From: Lentinula raphanica
Lineage: Eukaryota > Basidiomycota > Agaricomycetes > Agaricales > Omphalotaceae
Assembly: GCA_027919835.1 (NCBI GenBank)
Contig: JANVFP010000029.1
Coordinates: 434,001-498,000 of the forward strand
Direction of reading: 5' to 3'
DNA: 64,000 nucleotides
Both the position numbers and the translations under genes were made by a program. The first letter of the stretch is position 1; every line of letters begins with the position of its first letter. This document shows, piece after piece, positions 58,154 to 64,000 of the stretch. Under the pieces are notes generated by a model. It was not told the DNA's origin, made no database searches, and saw only the letters and a list, made by a program, of their open reading frames with translations.

Positions 58154-61100
58154 TCATGTCGGTAGCTTAAACTTTTTGTTGGCATACCCCGTCGAAACTC
58201 GGCCCATTCCCAGCCTCCGTTTGACGCCAGGCGTGGGCGCAACCGGAGAGGAATCACCAGTCTGTTCTTTGGAAGGGTGTACTACGGCTTGGCTTATCGA
58301 AGACGGAGCCAAGGGGCCTGTTTTCTTTGGAGCCTCTGAAGCAAGCACAGACTTGGGAATATTCTGTACTTGTAGTCCACCGAGTGGATTTGTGCGAGGA
58401 GGAAGCATCGCAGCGTGCGCATCTCTATGTATGACTGATTTTGTAAGGGCCGCATTAAGCGGTTTTCGAGGATTTGCGATTGAGGAGGCCGTTGAGGATG
58501 AGTCTTGATAAGATGTTGTCAAGGTCATCTTATGTGGATTGTAGGAGCCTGCGGAAGTGAAGGGTGTGCCTATATCCATTGTTAGTATAGTCAAAAGAGA
58601 GTTGTTGCAAGGCTGTGAACGAACATTGAGGGTTTAGTATCTGTGCACTTGAAGTGGTATCATTTCTAGCCCAGGATTCCGAAGAACGATACCTGGAACT
58701 TTCATGGCTGGACCGGTTATAAGAACGTGAGTAACACAACAATCAACAAAACTGAAAAAAACTGACTATGCTGCGACGCGCTCTTTGACAAGAGAGGGAT
58801 TAGGTTGTGGTCGCTTCAACACCTGACAGATAACCTTCCTATCCACATCTGAGAACTGTGGGGGAACGTTGACAAACAGAGGCTGTAGGTTATGATCTCA
58901 ACATGAGCAGGATGAGGAGGCAGGAAGCCGTGATAATACCGGATTCTGTTTGACCACAGAAGATAAAAACGGAGACAAGTCTCTGGTTTTGGTTTCTCCT
59001 GCGACCTTCCTCTGAATGGCATGCGACAGATACAAAAGAGACTGAGCACGAGTGCCAGCCACGTAAAGAAGCCGCCTACAAAAAATTCAAACGTCAGATA
59101 AGAGAAGATTAATATTTATCTGTCTTGAGTTCAGTACCTTTCTTCTTCAACATCATCAGTCCTGTAGAAGGGAAATATACCTTGCTCGGCTTGGAGAACA
59201 ATATCAAAAACGACATCAATACGGAGAAATCAGAATGTCACCTGCTGGAATCATCACAACGGGCCATTCAAGACCTTTGGCTGCGTGGCATGTGGATATC
59301 GTCACTTTCTGTGAGGTCGGTGAGCTCTTGAGATTGATTGATGTGTGGTGATTCCCTGGCCCTCACCTCATTATCTCCTTCTTTGTTTTGTTGCTCTCCC
59401 TCAGAAGTTAGCATCGATGCCTGCAGAAAAAGGCGCAAAGGTGTTTCCCTGTTGAGAATAGTCTAAATCAGTGCTGCGATGAATGCAGGACAAGTAGGAG
59501 TTCCAACTCAGTGTTTTCTGATCCGCCTTCATGGGCAAGGTTGTCTTGCAATCCAGACTGAACATCGCTTGCGAATGTTATCAGCTCCTGTACGTTTTCC
59601 CATCTGCTCTCCCAGTCTGGCTGTGTTTTCCTCAAATGATCTTCATAACCGATGAGTTCGACCAGCCGACGAATGAGGTCCGATGGTTGAGCATTATCGG
59701 AGGCCATTTGCCTAAGGTTTCGAAAGACAGAAACGAAAGGTGCTATCTTGCGCTTGACGGCAGGTTTGACATCTGGTGTTTTGTTACTATGAATCTTCTC
59801 GACGAGTTCCACTAGCGTCAATTTGGATGCTTCTGCTCGCGCAATGAGCTCCGCCACGCTCTGAAATATGGATCGTGTTTCTCAGCAATGAGAACTTAGA
59901 CTGCTCAATGTAACTTACCTTTTCACCCATTCCTCGAGCGGGTATGTTTATAGCTCGCATAAATGCGGGAACGAACCGAGGGTTATCCACAAGTTGGAGG
60001 TATGCAAGCAAGTCTTTGATCTATGTGTGTCCGGTATCAGCAGTCAGTAGATAGGGTACAAGACGGTTCACTGACCTCAACACGTTCGAAGAACTTATGG
60101 CCGCCTAGGACACGACTTGGAATTCCTTCTTTCTGCAAAGCGCTTTCGATAGCTCGCGAAAGCGCATTGAAGCGTACTGCAAGCTGTCAGGAGAATGCCC
60201 GATCGAGTAGAATGTCACGGAACACAAACGTAGTATGACAAAATCTCCCCAGTTGAACGTGCCTCCCATATATGCCACGATACGCTTGATTTCTCCTGCC
60301 AAAAACGAAGCCTCTATCTGTTCCGATGACAAGGACATCAGGATAGGCGGTGGGCCTGCGGGATGTGAGGTACGGAGCGATTTCTGGATGCGGGTTTTGT
60401 CTACGCAAGGTTAGTTTGGCCCGTCACAACGTTCGGGGTGAGAACCAACGTGCCTTGGGCCACAATTGCCAAGCTAGCGTTGAGGATAGAAGCTGTAGAG
60501 CGGTAGTTCTCTTCCAAGAAGATTTGCTCCGTTGAGACAAAGTCTTCATAATACAATTCAGGAACTATCGGGAAACATTTAGGGTTTCTGATTACCTTTT
60601 TGCATCCTTGCGAGATTCCCAACCTCAGCTGATCTCCACCCATAAACTGAGGGTAAATGAATGAAAGGAAAGCTGATATGAGGGATGCATATACACGCAC
60701 TGGACTGATCAGGATCCCCAACAACTGTTACGCATCGTGCCCAGGCGATGGCTTTCATTAGATCATATTGCGTGACATTTGTATCCTGACTGTTCACGAA
60801 AATACATGAATGAATTCGCGACATTGGAAAACTGGTTGGACAAAACTCACAATTCGTCCACTAGCACATGCTTGCACCAACTGACTGCATCCGGATTTGA
60901 AGTGAAGAGTTTGACTCCGAAAAGCAGCAAGTCGTCAAAGTCCAGGCTGTTATTCTTCCGCAAATTTTGTTCATATAGGTCGTAGATTTCGGCCACAACA
61001 AGGTCGATATCATTCACAGCGCTGGAGGAGATGGAACTCCCATGAGAGTCCTTAGGCCCATGGCACCTGGTCGAGACGTCGCGAAGAAATGAGCTAGCAG

Positions 61101-61784
61101 AATGTCCTTTGGCCTTGGCCTTGGAAATGAGAGCGAGGACTGTGCCTTCCTTGAGTGTGATATCTTTGGCTGCAAGGTCATCCTTATATTTCTTCAAGAG
61201 CGTGGCGATGATCCTTTTGCTGAGGAGGGTCAATCAAGTGAATTTCCATGATACAACTACGAACCTTTCTTCGGAGTCACATATCGTAAAATTTCTATCT
61301 AGCCCAACACTGCTTGCATATTGTCGAAGGAACAGTGCACAAAGGGCGTGAAATGTCCCCATTCGAACCTGTGCAGTCTTTTCCTTCCCAACAATCATCG
61401 TAAGACGTTCTTTCATTTCATTGGCGGCCTTGTTCGTGAAAGTCACAGCACATATTGAAGAGGCAGGGAGATGGTGATAGAGGATTAGATGCGCGATGCG
61501 CGAGGTCAGGACCTGTAGAATGATATTGGTATAGTCAGTTAGCGGGTGGGTAATCATAGAGTGTTGTCGTTAACCTTTGTTTTCCCGCTTCCAGGACCAG
61601 CAAGTATCTGCAAGGGACTCTGAGGCGGGTGTTGCACAGCTGAAATATATGTGTCAACGATCGAAGACAACAAACGATTCATGAACGATTCTTCACCTTG
61701 GAGTTGCGCAGTATTGAGTGACTCGATATAGCTCGTACAGCTCCCATGTTGAGATGAGCACGAGCTACTTGGTCGAGAATTCAT
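58154..61784 (-). CDS. Srs2/UvrD-type superfamily 1 DNA helicase
   Basis: A 3'-5' helicase of the Srs2 type that dismantles Rad51 filaments and restrains recombination. Motifs in order: Q motif YIESLNTAQLQA, Walker A ILAGPGSGKTK, Ia AVTFTNKAANEM, Ib MGTFHALC, Walker B LVDEFQD, III VVGDPDQSIYGWRSAE, IV EENYRST, V STCHAAKGLEWPVV, VI EEERRLLYVAGTRA. The family's disordered tail ends VKRRLGMGRVSTGYANKKFKLP. About 18 exons. The intron 60453-60401 has a GC donor (AAG|GCACGT) with a TAG acceptor. The ATG at 61784 follows an open frame without another ATG. It shares a 180-bp promoter with the next gene. Confidence 0.93.
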
Positions 61785-61964
61785 GGAATGGATGAACTGG
61801 TTAGAAGAGTCAGAGAGTGTCACCAAACGCGCCGAGCGCGACGCGGCGTGACACGATCACGTACACCCGGGCCGAACCTCTCGCCAAACACGTGCCTTGT
61901 TGGACTATTGTTGCGGAAATGCCAATGGTAACCTCATCATAACTCCCATTCTCTATTCTCCTCC
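61785..61964. promoter_or_regulatory. Bidirectional promoter, SRS2-like / downstream gene
   Basis: Only 180 bp separate the two divergent ATGs. The middle is GC-rich with CGCGACGCGGCG and a CACGTACACC stretch. An ACGCG core occurs, the heart of MBF sites that drive S-phase genes elsewhere, but the full ACGCGT is not present. Co-regulation of the pair is inference. Confidence 0.45.
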
Positions 61965-64000
61965 ATGGCCCCCACAGCACATGTACATATACTGGACCCT
62001 CCCCAACGTAATTCTGTGCCTCGCATCGATTTATCAAAGGCCGTTCAGCACACTAGCGCAAAGAAGAACAGGAAATCTATGAACAAATTACACAGTTCGT
62101 CTGGTCATGGCAAACCTCTTGGCCTTCTTTCTCCTCCCTCCAGCCAAACAAATGTACTCCTTGGCGAACCAGATTCCAGACAAAACTCAGACCAAATTTC
62201 TGAGTACGGAGTGCGCGAAAGGGATGAGGATGCTGCGAGGCTTTTGATCAGCCCACCTCCAGAGGAAGAGCTCATACTCAGCCGGAGATCTAGCTTCAAT
62301 AGGTCATCTGTAAGTTCTTATGCTTGTGCTTTGTATGACGGACCACTGATGATCACAAATCTAGACATCTCATCTTCAGGATAACACGAATTCTACTGCT
62401 CCACCATCTATTGCACTATATCCTAAACGCAAACGATCAATGGCTTCTACGCATCCTCACGTTGGTTCTTCACCCTCTGTCTTCCACGATGACCATACTA
62501 GCTTCAGAACAAGTGCCACTGAGGCTCAGACTACGCCTAACCCTAAACCTCGCAAACAATCCAGGAAATTTAATCGCGCCCACGTGCGGACACATTCTAA
62601 TGGGTCCGACGTTTCGATGGAGATCATCACTATTCGCTCACCTACTAGGTCAACCGGAGGGGGAACAGAAATCGACCGAGAACCTCTACTTGACCCTTCG
62701 TATTTGGCGAACGAGGAAATCCAGGCTACACCTAGCCGCAAACGGAGGCAACCCAAATTGATGCGATCTCCTCATGTTTCTAATCCCAATGCCGATTACA
62801 TTCCTCCCTCTTTGGTGGACTCCGATAACGAACCAGAGAACAACTGCCCGCCTTGGCCCTACACGAAGAAAGCGGCGCGATTAGGGCGACGTAGCCTAAC
62901 CCCAGCCCTTATCCCTCCATATGAGCCACCCAACGTTGTGTTCACCCCTCCCCGGGAAGTTGTCGTTAGCCCTATAGCCTCGCCGACTAGGTCGAAGCAG
63001 AAACGCAAAGTTGCGAAAGTAAAGGGTCTTAAACTGAATATCAAGATCAAGAGCGAACCGCCTGATTTTGCCTACCTCAATGAGCCTATGCCGCCTGCGA
63101 GTCCTACCGATGATCCACTATTGTTGAGCGGCCCTCCTGAAGAAACTGGTGCACCTCACAGTCGCACTATGCGTGATGCGTCCGTGTCCGCAGATCTTGT
63201 CGAGAATAATATCATTCGCCCTGCCTCTCCACATAACGGAGAAAGTCTTCCTCCTTCCTCTCCTCCCCCTCCAGCCAGTTCTTCTCCTGTACAAGCCATC
63301 TTCAATTGGCCAAATGATGGGGTGGTGCACGACGATTGGTCGACCGACAGTATGGACAGCATGCAACCGTATGAACACGTAGAGGCTGAGAAAGCCCCGC
63401 AGCTTGGTTTAGACGACTTCCTCATAGCTCCAGCTGAATCCTGGAGCGACAATGATGATGATGTAAGTCAAGGCCATGTTTCCTGTAACACAAGTGCTGA
63501 TATGTTGCGCTCAAGGTCATACCGCGTACTCCTACTCGCAAGACTGATATTATTGACGAGGGCATTGGTGAATACACTGGCCATTGGCGTACGGCTCAAA
63601 TCCCTACGAAAGCAGATCCACCCAGTAGCGCCACGAGGTCTCGGATGGAAGAGTGGGGCAGACCGAAAAGCCCGTATCCCTACTCGCGACCGTCTTCAAG
63701 GGCCAGTGCTTTTCGCGCTGGTAGTCATAGTCCATCACCACCTCACTCTCTATCACGTCCAAGTCGTTCCGCTGAAGAGCAAGCCAAGAGTCCGTACCTG
63801 CACGATCACCAGACACCCCCGTCTTCTAAACCAGCTGAACAGCAAGCAGGAATTCTACCAGCGGCGAGGAAGACTTCGACCACTCTACAAGATGCCGAAA
63901 TTCAGTCAGATCACGATCAAGAGGAGGAAGGGCAAGAGGAGCAAGAAGTTCGAGCACTCAGCCTTCCGGGCGATGATGAAGACGATGACAGTGCAGATGA
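61965..64000 (+). CDS. Large disordered protein, 3' partial
   Basis: Exons 61965-62309, 62380-63462 and 63516 to the window edge, all in phase; more than 630 aa visible. The protein is rich in Ser, Pro, Arg and acidic residues. Basic nuclear-signal-like clusters occur (KKNRKS, YPKRKRS, SRKRRQP, SKQKRKVAKVKG), along with repeated PP-S/T motifs that look like proline-directed kinase sites, and a poly-acidic segment at the right edge. No folded domain is visible. The start (CCATGG) is the first ATG after the shared promoter. Nuclear function is probable from composition and from the link with the helicase promoter, but unproven. Confidence 0.6.

Noticed and set aside
58154..58508. 127-codon plus-strand ORF
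   Set aside because: Antisense of the disordered helicase C-terminus, whose conserved end is on the minus strand.
1..64000. CRISPR arrays, rRNA, tRNA genes, bacterial operons
   Set aside because: No regularly spaced identical repeats, no tRNA A/B-box pair giving a cloverleaf, and the gene structure is eukaryotic.

Overview
The window is nuclear DNA of a filamentous fungus, most likely an agaricomycete basidiomycete. The genes carry many short GT-AG introns (mostly about 45-65 bp). The gene set includes a CBM1-GH5 endoglucanase, an IMD/BAR-type protein and a cysteine-led reading frame resembling those linked to Tnp2 transposons. Most proteins had to be assembled by splicing; exon coordinates in the entries were read from splice signals and checked for reading-frame phase.

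Layout. 0-14.6 kb: the tail of a basic protein, an AT-rich gap, STT3 (oligosaccharyltransferase catalytic subunit), complex I subunit NDUFB8, a SAM methyltransferase, a gene-free stretch with a 450-bp duplication, the EBP1/PA2G4-like protein, the KEOPS subunit Pcc1 and the mitochondrial import J-protein Pam18. 14.9-22 kb: an unstable region with a decayed xylitol dehydrogenase, an inverted repeat, a Ran1/Ksp1-like kinase, and 2.7 kb of tandem repeats ending in a small spliced membrane-protein candidate. 22-30 kb: an F-box protein, Bud13, a mitochondrial-type dithiol glutaredoxin, an orphan disordered protein and an MFS transporter. 30-40 kb: the GH5 endoglucanase with 15 exons, a SARAF homologue, an OPT transporter, a BTB protein and a transposon-associated N-terminal fragment. 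40-64 kb: methionyl-tRNA synthetase, a Mediator-19-like subunit, a second MFS transporter of the same family, an IMD/BAR protein, a Zn2Cys6-type regulator, an HSP20-fold protein, an Srs2/UvrD-type helicase, and a disordered protein running off the end.

Most genes are dispersed housekeeping functions (glycosylation, respiration, protein import, tRNA biology, splicing, transcription, genome maintenance) with no shared pathway. Nutrient acquisition is represented by the cellulase, the oligopeptide transporter and the two MFS carriers. I found no biosynthetic cluster, CRISPR array, rRNA or tRNA gene. The most unusual signals are very small exons (8-26 nt) in five unrelated genes, the repeat block at 19.0-21.5 kb, the dehydrogenase pseudogene, and a frame break near the C-terminus of methionyl-tRNA synthetase.
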